Below are positions 16,899 to 25,272 of a DNA stretch of 64,000 nt, one piece after another. The stretch is taken from positions 572 to 64,571 of the forward strand of contig DAKJ01000026.1 of assembly GCA_002496565.1 (NCBI GenBank), read 5' to 3'. The notes under the pieces are model-generated. The model saw nothing but the letters and a program-made list of their open reading frames with translations. It did not search any database and had not been told where the DNA came from. Origin of the DNA: Methanosarcina sp. UBA289. GTDB taxonomy: Archaea > Halobacteriota > Methanosarcinia > Methanosarcinales > Methanosarcinaceae. The translations under genes and the position numbers were made by a program. How positions within the stretch are numbered: the first letter of the stretch is position 1; each line of letters begins with the position of its first letter.

Positions 16899-18575
16899 TT
16901 AAGCAGCAATACCCTGTATCATATCTTGCAGGGTATCATTTTCTACAGCATTCATAACCATCTTCGGATGAGTCTGGTATGCCTGGACTACAATGGACAC
17001 CTGGATGTAGTTCCTTATGCCTTTTTGATACATATAATCCAAAATTTTCCTCCGATTCTCCATCTCATTTCTTAACTGGCTGGAATCCCATCCCCTTACA
17101 TTCATAATCTCCTGTAGAATGTGAGAATCCCCAACCTTAATGAAGCAGTCCTCTAAAGGTTCCCAGTTAAAAAGCTCATTTATGCCGAGATCTCCGGTTT
17201 CAGGGTCGACATTCAAGACTTCCACAAGACTCCGGGTTCTTCTAACTCTTTTTCCTTCTATGTACACCTGCTCCTGAATACAGAGCACATTTAGAGACTG
17301 CAGCATGACATGAGGCACGTTTATTGGCTCGTGGGTAAGCCTGTTTACAACAGTCTGTACATCTCCTGCGTGCATTGTTGAGCTTGTTGCATGTCCTGTT
17401 GACATTGCCTGGAAAAGAGTAAGAGCTTCACTGCCTCTTACTTCACCCACAATAATATAGTCTGGGCGCTGTCTGAGAGCAGCTCTCAAAAGGTCGTACA
17501 TGGTAATTTCTCCTGAAGAGTCTGCAGCAAAACCTTCTCTTGCAACCCCGGAAACCCAGTTATTGTGGTAGAGTAAAAGTTCCCTTGTATCCTCAATCGA
17601 GACTATCTTGGTTGTAGAAGGCATGAACAGGGATGTAGCATTCAGTATAGACGTTTTTCCTGACGCTGTTCCTCCTGCAAAAAGCATGTTGTAGCCATTT
17701 TCGATAGCCATCCAGAAAAATACAAGCATGTCAAGATCGCATGTCTTATAGCCGAGCAGGTCTATAGGAGTCATCGGATCTTTTCTGAATTTACGGATAG
17801 TAAAAGAACTACCTCTGGGAGTAATCTCTCTCCCTAAAACCGCCTGAAGTCTTGAGCCGTCCTGGATTGTCGCATCCACTATTGGCTGGCTTACAGAAAC
17901 GTGTTTATTGTTTAACTGGCACATCTTGATTATAAGGGCATCAAGTTCCTCTTCTTCAAAAGTAATATTACTTTCAATATTGAGATACCTTGTATGATAA
18001 ATGTAGAGAGGGATTCCAACTCCATCGCATGAAATATCTTCGATATATGAATCATAAAGAAGAGGATTGATTTTCTCATAGCCCAATAAGTTTCTTCTAA
18101 GATAGTACATGATTTTTAGAAGCGCAACTTTTGAAATGTCAGCCTTATAACGTTCAAGAAGAAAGAGAGCCCTATCTACCAGAAATGAATCCTTTTCGAA
18201 TCTGGAAGCTGTAGTGCCCAGAACCAGTATATCTTGAAAATCCTCATAAATTCGTTCAAGAAGCTCCTTCTCAAACTTTGTGAGCGAAGGCTCAATAAGT
18301 CTGTAATATGTTGCTCTGCGGTCTTCTAGGATCGACACAAAAGTGTAAGGTTCCTGAAGCCAGTATCTTTCGAGTTCTTTTAACCCATCAGGCACTATAA
18401 AATCTACAAGAGGCCCCTCTTTTCCAGGATCATAAGCTGGTAGAGTCCTTATAGGTTTATCTAAGTAGCTTCTAGCCTTTTTTACGACCTCTGCTATGGA
18501 GTTATAATCACCTTTTTTCCTCAATAACCCCGAAATAAGCTTATTCTTCGCTAATATTTCCTTTACTTCATCCAA
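16899..18575 (-). CDS. Type II/IV secretion ATPase powering pilus assembly (VirB11/TadA/FlaI-like)
   Basis: 558-aa hexameric traffic ATPase. The C-terminal motor shows Walker A GGTASGKTSILNAT (about residues 300-308), Asp box TKIVSIEDTRELLLYHNNW, Walker B RPDYIIVGEVRGSEA and His box AMSTGHATSSTMHA, as in archaeal GspE/FlaI proteins. The N-terminal part carries the conserved LLYDSYIEDISCDGVGIPLYIYH and RLQAVLGREITPRGSSFTIRKF segments. The start is a TTG preceded by GAAGGCGAG. A TATA-like TTTTTATAAG on the minus strand near 18618-18627 gives a short leader. With the membrane protein at 14750 it forms the assembly machine for the pilins at 9.7-14.2 kb. Confidence 0.92.
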   Translation of the reverse strand: MDEVKEILAKNKLISGLLRKKGDYNSIAEVVKKARSYLDKPIRTLPAYDPGKEGPLVDFIVPDGLKELERYWLQEPYTFVSILEDRRATYYRLIEPSLTKFEKELLERIYEDFQDILVLGTTASRFEKDSFLVDRALFLLERYKADISKVALLKIMYYLRRNLLGYEKINPLLYDSYIEDISCDGVGIPLYIYHTRYLNIESNITFEEEELDALIIKMCQLNNKHVSVSQPIVDATIQDGSRLQAVLGREITPRGSSFTIRKFRKDPMTPIDLLGYKTCDLDMLVFFWMAIENGYNMLFAGGTASGKTSILNATSLFMPSTTKIVSIEDTRELLLYHNNWVSGVAREGFAADSSGEITMYDLLRAALRQRPDYIIVGEVRGSEALTLFQAMSTGHATSSTMHAGDVQTVVNRLTHEPINVPHVMLQSLNVLCIQEQVYIEGKRVRRTRSLVEVLNVDPETGDLGINELFNWEPLEDCFIKVGDSHILQEIMNVRGWDSSQLRNEMENRRKILDYMYQKGIRNYIQVSIVVQAYQTHPKMVMNAVENDTLQDMIQGIAA

Positions 18576-19034
18576 ACTCTCGCCTTCAGGTTTTCCTTAG
18601 GTCATATAAGAAGAACATCTTATAAAAACTTTACATGTTGCGCATCCCCCTTCTAACCCGCAATACAAACCTCAAAAATACAGTTTCTCCACTCTGTTTT
18701 ACGTAATACAGACCATCTAATCTCACAAGACAGAATAGTAGCTTATTTTAAAAATTAAATTATTAAGATGATGGAATAAAAGTTTAAGAGATGGGGAATA
18801 AAATCTGCACAAATCAGCATTAATTCAAGTGAAAAATGTTGCATTGATTAAAAACAGTTTCCTTTACCCCTAAAAATGAAATTTAAATAAATGAGTCCTG
18901 AGCGAGTTGGAGATCAATTTATCTTGACCATAAATTGCCCCTCTTGAGCGAAGCGCAGCAGAGCGAAAAGAGCATCTGTTGGCCATGCTGCTGCAAGGGG
19001 TTTTCGCTCAAGCCTTTTTTAAAAAGGCTTGGTT
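18576..19034. other. Intergenic region with promoter of the ATPase gene and a repeat
   Basis: On the minus strand it carries the ATPase promoter (TATA-like near 18618-18627). The part from about 18940 is unlike the AT-rich flank: it is G+C richer, with GAGCGAAGCGCAGCAGAGCG and the dispersed hairpin module. No gene is seen. Confidence 0.5.
19001..19031. repeat. Dispersed CAAGCCTTTT hairpin module, copy 2
   Basis: TTTTCGCT then CAAGCCTTTTT (19009-19019) facing AAAAAGGCTTG (19021-19031). It ends 3 bp from the stop codon of the cysteine desulfurase gene, the same spacing as copy 1 has to the pilus ATPase gene. A terminator role for the minus-strand gene is plausible. Confidence 0.85.
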
Positions 19035-20216
19035 TCAAGAAACAAGTGCCTTAAGCCCAGCAACTGTATTTACCAGTATATCCACTTCTTCTTCGGTATT
19101 ATAAAGTGCAAAAGAAGCTCTTACAGTGCTGTCCACATTCAGGAAACGAATAGTAGGGATTGCACAGTGATGCCCGCTCCTGACACAGATTTTTCTTGTC
19201 TGGTCGAGGATCAAGGCGACATCATGAGCGTGAAGCCCTTTTACGTTAAAAGGTACTACTCCTGCTCTGTCTTCAGGCCCGTAGACCTCTACATGTTCGA
19301 GTTCGGATAGTCTTTTTGCAGCCCCCCTGGACAATTTTAATTCCTGTGCTTCGATTTCCGGAATTCCTATTTTTTCAACATATTCAACTGCTCTTCCTAA
19401 CCCTATAACTCCAGGAATATTCGGAGTGCCGGCTTCAAAACAGGCAGGAGAAGGTTCCAGCACGTAAGTATATCCTTCAACATCCGAAACCGTACCTCCT
19501 CCAACTGAGGCACTATCGAGCACATCCGGTTCTTTGATATAGAGTACGCCAGTGCCCTGCGGTCCAAGCAGGCCTTTATGCCCTGCAGTTGCAAAAAAAT
19601 CACAGTTCAGGTCTTTAAGGCTGACTGGCATATGTCCGGCAGATTGAGCGCCGTCGATAAGAACTTTTATGCCGTATCGGTGAGCAAGTTTGGTAATACT
19701 TTTTACATCCTGGACGGAACCGAAGACATTTGAAACCTGATTTATGGCAACTAGCTTGGTTTTCTCGGTAAAAGCTTTCTCTACCGAAGAGATATCGATT
19801 TTGCCCTCACTGTTTGGACTTACAACCGTAACCTGTACTCCTTTTTTCTGCAGGCGTAGCCAGGGAAGGAGATTAGAATGATGTTCGAGCACGGTTGTAA
19901 CAATATGGTCCCCGGGCTCCCAGGGGTAACTGTTTGCAATAAGATTGATTCCTTCAGTGGTATTTTTCGTAAAAACAGTCTTTGAAGGTTCTGCGTTTAA
20001 GAAACGAGCAACAGTCTCCCTTGCGTCTTCGTAGCGGTTTGTAGCCTCCCTGGCCAGACGATGGGCTCCTCTCCCGTGATTGCCAGCATACCTGTAAAAA
20101 TACTCGACCATTGCTTCAACTGCAGGTATCGGCGTCTGAGTAGTTGCCGTGCTGTCAAGGTACACGACTTCTTTTAAAACAGGAAAATCTTCACGGACCG
20201 CATATACGTCGTACAT
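19035..20216 (-). CDS. sufS: Cysteine desulfurase, SufS/Csd type (class V aminotransferase)
   Basis: 393-aa PLP enzyme that removes sulfur from cysteine for Fe-S clusters, thiolated tRNA or other sulfur carriers. Family marks are YLDSTATTQTP at the start, the cofactor-binding VLEHHSNLLPW, IDGAQSAGHMPV, the Schiff-base lysine in FFATAGHKGLLGPQGTGVLYI (about residue 213) and the active-site cysteine in CVRSGHHCAIP (about residue 353), the SufS-type context. It sits 42 bp downstream of a conserved-looking small protein gene and is probably co-transcribed with it. No SufBC or scaffold gene is in the window. Some methanogens lack such enzymes, so its presence is a useful trait. Confidence 0.92.
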   Translation of the reverse strand: MYDVYAVREDFPVLKEVVYLDSTATTQTPIPAVEAMVEYFYRYAGNHGRGAHRLAREATNRYEDARETVARFLNAEPSKTVFTKNTTEGINLIANSYPWEPGDHIVTTVLEHHSNLLPWLRLQKKGVQVTVVSPNSEGKIDISSVEKAFTEKTKLVAINQVSNVFGSVQDVKSITKLAHRYGIKVLIDGAQSAGHMPVSLKDLNCDFFATAGHKGLLGPQGTGVLYIKEPDVLDSASVGGGTVSDVEGYTYVLEPSPACFEAGTPNIPGVIGLGRAVEYVEKIGIPEIEAQELKLSRGAAKRLSELEHVEVYGPEDRAGVVPFNVKGLHAHDVALILDQTRKICVRSGHHCAIPTIRFLNVDSTVRASFALYNTEEEVDILVNTVAGLKALVS

Positions 20217-20258
20217 GCTTCTTTTTTACGAACGAGAAATAAAAAAAGGTTTTGCAGG

Positions 20259-20417
20259 TTATTTACCCTGCACCCCGCCTATCATAAAGCGGTAAAGGTC
20301 TAATTCATCCGAGTCCAGGTTGTCGGTACGGCCTTTTACAACGGCATGATAACCGCTTTCCTGGCGCTTACATCCATATTCGTTTCTTTTTCTGTGTTCG
20401 TGCTTTAATTCACTCAT
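20259..20417 (-). CDS. Small protein of unknown function upstream of cysteine desulfurase
   Basis: A 52-aa hydrophilic protein: starts MSELKHEHRKRNEYGCKRQ, ends LYRFMIGGVQGK, with one cysteine at position 16. A longer frame to 20558 exists, but the ATG at 20417 is preceded by a perfect GGAGG (ACAGGAGGAAAATTT), which decides the start. It lies 42 bp upstream of the desulfurase gene, suggesting an operon. The single Cys and basic N-terminus could suit a sulfur acceptor or partner protein, but that is only a guess from context. I do not recognise the family. Confidence 0.65.
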   Translation of the reverse strand: MSELKHEHRKRNEYGCKRQESGYHAVVKGRTDNLDSDELDLYRFMIGGVQGK

Positions 20418-20871
20418 AAATTTTCCTCCTGTCTCTTCAAGGTTTGCGCTTAAATGCGGGTTAGAGTTAGTCCTTCTGGATACAAGGGCCCTGCAATCAG
20501 GGTAAAAGTTCCCAGCCTTTTTCGGAAGCGGCAATTGAGTGCAGGTTAGAATTCCCAAAATTCTTCCCAGGAATTTTAATCAAAATCATTCTCTAAATCC
20601 CTGTGTACAAATTCCTGCGATAAGGTTAGCCTTCAATCCTTCTGGACAAAACCTAAAAGCAGGATAGGTTGTATTCCTTTGGGCTAAAAACCCCACAACA
20701 GCGCAACAAGCGTTGTTCTTACCCACAACAAGTATTAATTGTCAATTGTAATATATATCGGTTCCGGAATTTCTTTAAATTAATTCGAAATTCTTTTAGT
20801 TAAACCAAATTATTTGAGCGAATAAGTGGAATAACCCCCAGTTTTCAATTTCAGAAATTTGCGCCAGAAAT
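20418..20871. other. Intergenic region with a long candidate leader for the small protein/sufS operon
   Basis: A TATA-like stretch (GATATATATTAC on the minus strand, about 20745-20756) would start transcription near 20720 and leave a leader of about 300 nt before the small protein. The sequence CCTTCTGGA occurs twice (near 20475 and 20638), and an imperfect hairpin AACAGCGC/GCGTTGTT is at about 20698-20718. No gene is seen. Confidence 0.45.
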
Positions 20872-21420
20872 CTATTTTTTCGTTTCAAGGTTTGCCATGA
20901 GTCCTGAAAGGTAGGCCGGAATCGCACCTATTGCTGTGCAGGTCTCAAGAGAAAGCCCTTTGGAAGTAATGTCAAGATGGTATTTTCCTCTCTCAAAGAG
21001 CTCTTTTGGAAGCCCTTTATGCCCGAGCCCTACAAGAAACAGAAAAGAGCGATTTCGAAGGGCTTCCTCGGCAATCTTTATGGGTGTAACCTGTCTTTTT
21101 GGGTCAGGTTTTGAGGTAGTGATTACAATTTCCCCAAACTGAGAAGGGAACCCCTTCTTTGGAAGATCGGATACTGACAGATGGTTTTTTTCATAAAGGA
21201 TTTTGAGATAACTTCCCGATTCCCCGATTGTGGTCTTTTCCATCACATAAGCCACCAGTTCTTCTGCGGTCATCTTGAAAGGGAAATCATAAAGGGCAAG
21301 GTGAAATCCAAAAGCATGACAGATTGGAGCAGCTCTTGCAATTGCCCGATAATGCGCATCGAGAATTTTGATCTTATCGTAGGTATTTACTATCCCAAGG
21401 GTGAGCATAAGGTGCTTCAT
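20872..21420 (-). CDS. DUF531 family protein, SPOUT methyltransferase-like
   Basis: 182 aa, matching the archaeal DUF531 family found in methanogens: MLTLGIVNTYDKIKILDAHYRAIARAAPICHAFGFHLALYDFP at the start and a C-terminal half FLFLVGLGHKGLPKELFERGKYHLDITSKGLSLETCTAIGAIPAYL. The GLGHKGLPKELF plus ITSKGLSLETCTAIGAI pattern looks like the trefoil-knot SAM-binding region of SPOUT RNA methyltransferases. I therefore infer an RNA methyltransferase; no substrate can be named. It is a single gene, with DNA downstream leading to the sufS operon leader. Confidence 0.8.
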   Translation of the reverse strand: MKHLMLTLGIVNTYDKIKILDAHYRAIARAAPICHAFGFHLALYDFPFKMTAEELVAYVMEKTTIGESGSYLKILYEKNHLSVSDLPKKGFPSQFGEIVITTSKPDPKRQVTPIKIAEEALRNRSFLFLVGLGHKGLPKELFERGKYHLDITSKGLSLETCTAIGAIPAYLSGLMANLETKK

Positions 21421-21662
21421 TATCTTTTTTCGTAAAATAATGTTTCGTCAACCTGTGTTGATTATGTTTAAACTTTTTTAGATTTTTAAAGTTTCTGATA
21501 TAGTCAGTTAATGGAAAAACATACATGAAATAAATATTCAAAGTAATGGCCGCCAAATCAAACCAAAAGAAGGCAGAAAATTTTGAATCTACAGATTAAA
21601 TATGTGAATCCCCCACTGTCCTTTAGTCTTGCCCTTTTTATTTGTTTTTCAATTTACGATAT

Positions 21663-23270
21663 TCATTTGCTTTTAACTATTACATATCCAGATATAGTTT
21701 TAGTGTTACTTCCCGCAGCATTCTTTACTGTCAAGCTCACAGTGTACTTTCCTTTTTTACTGTATGTATGCGCAGGACTCTTTGCTGTTGAATATGTTCC
21801 GTCTCCAAAACTCCATTTCCAAGAAGTTGGACTATTGGTACTTTTATCAGTAAACTGCACCTTTAGTGGGGCTTTTCCAGCGGTTGGAGTTGCAGAAAAA
21901 GCAGCAATCGGTTTTACAGGAGCTGTTTTTACAGTTATATAATTCTTTATTGTTTTCGTATTTGTTCCGGCTGCATTCTTTACTGTTAAGCTAACAGTAT
22001 ATTTTCCTGCTTTACTGTAAGTATATGCAGGACTCTTAGATGTTGAAGATTTTCCATCTCCAAAGCTCCATTTCCATGAAGTTGGCGATCCTGTACTCTT
22101 GTCAGTAAATGTCACTTTCAGGGGGGCTTTTCCTGAGGTCGGAGATGCAGAGAATGCAGCAACCGGGGAAGTTGAAAGGGTGCCCATGTAGATATCAGCA
22201 TTTCCGTTGCGGGAATCTATCCACACTATCTTGTCGCCATAGATATCAGGACTCCACTGATCTGACTTATCGGTAGTGTGACTCCCCTGTCGAGTGGCGA
22301 GATCGTACACATAGATATCCCAGTTTCCATTGCGATCATCCATCCACACAATCCTGTTTCCATAGATTGCAGGAGAATACGAAGCTGATGGATTGGTGGT
22401 TATTCTTTTTTCCTTTTTGGTGGAAATGTCGTACATGTAGATATCAGCGTTTTCATTGCGCCAATCCGTCCACACGATCCTGTTACCATAGATTGCAGGA
22501 TAGTTTGCGAGTCCGTTATTGGTAATTTGAGTTTGCTTTTTAGTAGAGAGATCGTACATGTAGATATCGCTATATCCAAAGTTATCGTTTACCCACACAA
22601 CCCTGTTACCATATATAGCAGGAGAAAATGCTTGGGCAGCTATCATTTGTTCCTTTTTAGCGGAAAGGTCGTACATGTAAATATTGTAACCTTCGTAGTC
22701 TTCACCCGGATAACCTGTCCAGACAATCTTGTCACCGTAGATTCCAGGGTCCCAATTATATACTTCATTAGTGATTATACGAGTTTGCTTTTTAGTAGAA
22801 AGATCTTGCAGATAGATTTCGGAGTTTCCGTTACGCTCATCTGTCCACACAACCCTGTTCTCGTAGATATCTGGAGAATACTGATTTGATGCATTGAGAG
22901 TAGAGGTTTCCTTTTTAGTAGAAAGGTCATAAATGTATACATCCCAGTTTCCATTACGATAATCTTCCCACGCAATCTTGTTACCATAGATAACAGGGGT
23001 ATACTGCTCAGATGCATTGGTTGTGATCCTTGTTTCAGCGATCTTGGGTGCGGCAGCTTGTATAGATTCTGTAGCTATACCGTTTCCATCTGTAGATACT
23101 TCATCGGATAGAACCTGGTCATCCGACGGGTCGCCGGCTCCACTTGTGATCTGTGGTGGAGCAGTGGTTCGCATATTTTGTTCAGGAGATGCCGATGCTA
23201 TAGATGAAACAAAAATTAAAAATATGATAAATATTGAAGCTAAAACTATTGAATAAGTTTTCTTTTTCAT
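21663..23270 (-). CDS. Secreted surface protein: seven-bladed TolB-like propeller plus two PKD domains
   Basis: 535 aa. An N-terminal signal peptide (KKKTYSIVLASIFIIFLIFVSSIASAS) is followed by a Thr/Ser/Pro linker. Seven repeats with the core P-x-I-Y-G-N-R-I-V-W-x-D-x-R-N-G-N-x-D-I-Y-x-Y-D-L-S-T-K-K follow at about residues 90-375; seven copies fit a closed beta-propeller. Two PKD domains come last (about 372-452 and 455-535), each with SWKWSFGDG and NAAGxNTKTI. Such proteins are abundant in Methanosarcina envelopes and are thought to mediate surface structure or adhesion. RBS GAGG lies 9 nt before the ATG. A possible TATA box is on the minus strand near 23472-23482. Confidence 0.9.
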   Translation of the reverse strand: MKKKTYSIVLASIFIIFLIFVSSIASASPEQNMRTTAPPQITSGAGDPSDDQVLSDEVSTDGNGIATESIQAAAPKIAETRITTNASEQYTPVIYGNKIAWEDYRNGNWDVYIYDLSTKKETSTLNASNQYSPDIYENRVVWTDERNGNSEIYLQDLSTKKQTRIITNEVYNWDPGIYGDKIVWTGYPGEDYEGYNIYMYDLSAKKEQMIAAQAFSPAIYGNRVVWVNDNFGYSDIYMYDLSTKKQTQITNNGLANYPAIYGNRIVWTDWRNENADIYMYDISTKKEKRITTNPSASYSPAIYGNRIVWMDDRNGNWDIYVYDLATRQGSHTTDKSDQWSPDIYGDKIVWIDSRNGNADIYMGTLSTSPVAAFSASPTSGKAPLKVTFTDKSTGSPTSWKWSFGDGKSSTSKSPAYTYSKAGKYTVSLTVKNAAGTNTKTIKNYITVKTAPVKPIAAFSATPTAGKAPLKVQFTDKSTNSPTSWKWSFGDGTYSTAKSPAHTYSKKGKYTVSLTVKNAAGSNTKTISGYVIVKSK

Positions 23271-23689
23271 TTCTCATTCCTCTTCCATCTTTTTTATTTC
23301 TTTTAGTGCTTTTTATCCTCTAAGGTTATCAAAATTGAAAATCGATAAATCAAGCATTTATTCTACTTGTAATTGGCTACCATCGCTAGACACCCTGGAA
23401 AACATTGAAAATTTTCTTCGTAAAAATCCTAACTATTTGCGATGGTTGCTAAGATTAGATGAAAGTTGTCCCCATATATAATACTTTTGAAATCTTTTTC
23501 ATTTTTTTGAAAGTCGTAAAAATTAAGACCGTAAAAATTAGATACCGCTTCAGCTAACAACAATTGACCTATCAATCAAAAAACTTAGAACATGGAAAAA
23601 GACTCGTATTTCTCGATTTTCAAAACAAGACGACACTAGATAGTTTTTCGGAGAGCCTAGGAAGGGAGCTTAACAATTGAGCCGGAAGT
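23271..23689. other. Intergenic region, ~420 bp
   Basis: Lies upstream of the propeller/PKD gene and downstream of the GNAT gene, both on the minus strand. It holds a candidate TATA box for the propeller gene (TTATATATGGG on the minus strand near 23472-23482) with a leader of about 170 nt. The rest is AT-rich and I see no gene. Confidence 0.45.
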
Positions 23690-24133
23690 TTAGAATTTAT
23701 AAGAATAATTCATCACATGCTGCGTGCACTTCTCAAAATGTTCACATTTTTCGCAGTCTTCCCAGAGGGATAACTTTTCGGAGTTCTCTATTTTTTTAAA
23801 ATTCAATTTTTCAAAAAATATAGGGGCGGTTGTCCTAACATACAAGCCGCAGCTTAGATCCTCGATAGTTGTTAGAAGGTACTTAACAAGCCTGGTTCCA
23901 ATCCCTTTTCCTCTGAAGTTCGGATGGACTGCAATAGAATGAATCTCTAGGAAATTTCTACCGTGAGATTCGGATTTTATAAGGGCTGCACATCCCATAA
24001 TTTTTCCATTGATTTCAGCCAGTACGAAATCTTCAGTTTCAAGTTTTTCCATGTCAAGAAAGTAAGTGGATAGGAGTCTCTGAATTGCCAGCAGATCTGA
24101 TTTTCTGGCTCTTCGGATAAGAATGTCTGTCAT
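23690..24133 (-). CDS. GNAT-family N-acetyltransferase with C-terminal cysteine cluster
   Basis: 147-aa acetyltransferase. The acetyl-CoA motif is SIAVHPNFRGKGIGTRLVKYLLTTIEDL, and the C-terminal segment VRTTAPIFFEKLNFKKIE is like ArgA/GNAT amino-acid acetyltransferases. After the fold comes LWEDCEKCEHFEKCTQHVMN, a C-x2-C-x5-C cluster that could bind a metal. The C-x2-C tail occurs in some archaeal N-acetylglutamate-synthase-like GNATs, so an acetylated amino acid substrate is possible but unproven. It starts 41 bp after the LarE-like gene with AAGGA as RBS, so the two form an operon. Confidence 0.85.
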   Translation of the reverse strand: MTDILIRRARKSDLLAIQRLLSTYFLDMEKLETEDFVLAEINGKIMGCAALIKSESHGRNFLEIHSIAVHPNFRGKGIGTRLVKYLLTTIEDLSCGLYVRTTAPIFFEKLNFKKIENSEKLSLWEDCEKCEHFEKCTQHVMNYSYKF

Positions 24134-24174
24134 ATTTTTCCTTAATTATTTTTTCAGATTATTTTTTCAGATAA

Positions 24175-24993
24175 TCAAGCTTTCTTTAAGGTATAAGGTT
24201 CATCCATGCTCCCACTCCGAAAGCCCTCAAGGTCAAGGGTTACGTAGTCAAAGCCCAGAGATTTTAAATATCTGGAAATTTTCTCTCTTTTTAGTAAAGC
24301 ATTTTCTAATTCCTCTGGAATTACTTCTATGCGGGCAATGTTCTCATGCACCCTGACCCTGAACTGGGTAAACCCCAGGGAAAAGAGAAATTCTTCAGCC
24401 TTTTCGATTTTCTGGAGAACTTCGACAGTTATTGGCTTTCCGTAGGGAATACGAGTGGCAAGGCAAGCTGCAGACGGCCTGCTGGCTGCTGAAAGGGAAA
24501 GTTCAGAAGCGATCTCCCTGATTTCATCTTTTGTCACGTCAAATTCCACGAAAGGAGAAAAGACCTTCTCTCCAGCTTCCTGCACCGCCCTGTACCCAGG
24601 ACGGTTCTCCCCAAGCATTTCAGAGGAATTTGTGCCCTCAAGTACAACATTGTATCCTGCTTTTTCCGCAAAATCCAGCAGGGTTTCAAGCAGGGCTTTT
24701 TTACAGAAATAGCACCTGTTTAATGTATTTGCGGAAAAATAAGGAAGGCTCAACTGAGAATAATGTATAATTTTGTGCTCAATTCCAATTTCACAGGCTG
24801 TCTCGACAGCAGTTTCCAGCTGTTTCCTTGGAAAAAGCGGGGAATCTATGGTTACGGCAAGGGCCTTTTCCCCAAGTACCTCAAAAGCAAGGGCTGCAAG
24901 AGTCGTACTGTCTACTCCTCCTGAAAATGCAATGACCGCACTTTCTCTTGCTTTTATAGCCTCCTTTATCAATTTTATCTTATCAGTAGCCAT
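24175..24993 (-). CDS. larE: LarE-type ATP-dependent sulfur transferase (PP-loop)
   Basis: 272 aa. The PP-loop pyrophosphatase motif is SGGVDS (residues 24-29). Family-specific segments are LNRCYFCKKALLETLL, LEGTNSSEMLGENRPG, and SAASRPSAACLATRIPYGKPIT, where the conserved Cys near residue 175 is at the position of the sacrificial sulfur donor Cys176 of L. plantarum LarE. LarE thiolates pyridinium-3,5-biscarboxylic acid mononucleotide for the nickel-pincer cofactor of lactate racemase. LarB, LarC and LarA homologues are not in this window, so the substrate here is uncertain. No good RBS is seen before the ATG, suggesting a leaderless or short-leader message; the downstream GNAT gene shares the transcript. 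Confidence 0.88.
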   Translation of the reverse strand: MATDKIKLIKEAIKARESAVIAFSGGVDSTTLAALAFEVLGEKALAVTIDSPLFPRKQLETAVETACEIGIEHKIIHYSQLSLPYFSANTLNRCYFCKKALLETLLDFAEKAGYNVVLEGTNSSEMLGENRPGYRAVQEAGEKVFSPFVEFDVTKDEIREIASELSLSAASRPSAACLATRIPYGKPITVEVLQKIEKAEEFLFSLGFTQFRVRVHENIARIEVIPEELENALLKREKISRYLKSLGFDYVTLDLEGFRSGSMDEPYTLKKA

Positions 24994-25272
24994 TAATAAC
25001 GGATTTTCAGCTAATAAGATATATGTATTTGCCAGCCCTATAATCGGGCAACTTAAAATAGCTGAAAAAGGGGATTTATGGGTTTACTTAAAGGACACTA
25101 TTTCTAATTGAGAATCTTCTCAAAGTAGCGGCATCTTAAAATCGTTGTAATGTTTTTATTACAAGAGCTTTGTTTCGTATCAGAGCTTTATTTACTGTAA
25201 TAATTCAAATTAAAGAGCAGATTTGCCTGAATACCAAGTTTTTCATTCAAATTACAAAGATGGAGACCTTAC

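Noticed and set aside
20418..20558. N-terminal extension of the small protein before sufS
   Set aside because: The GGAGG site directly before the internal ATG at 20417 shows that translation starts there; the extension has no conserved character.
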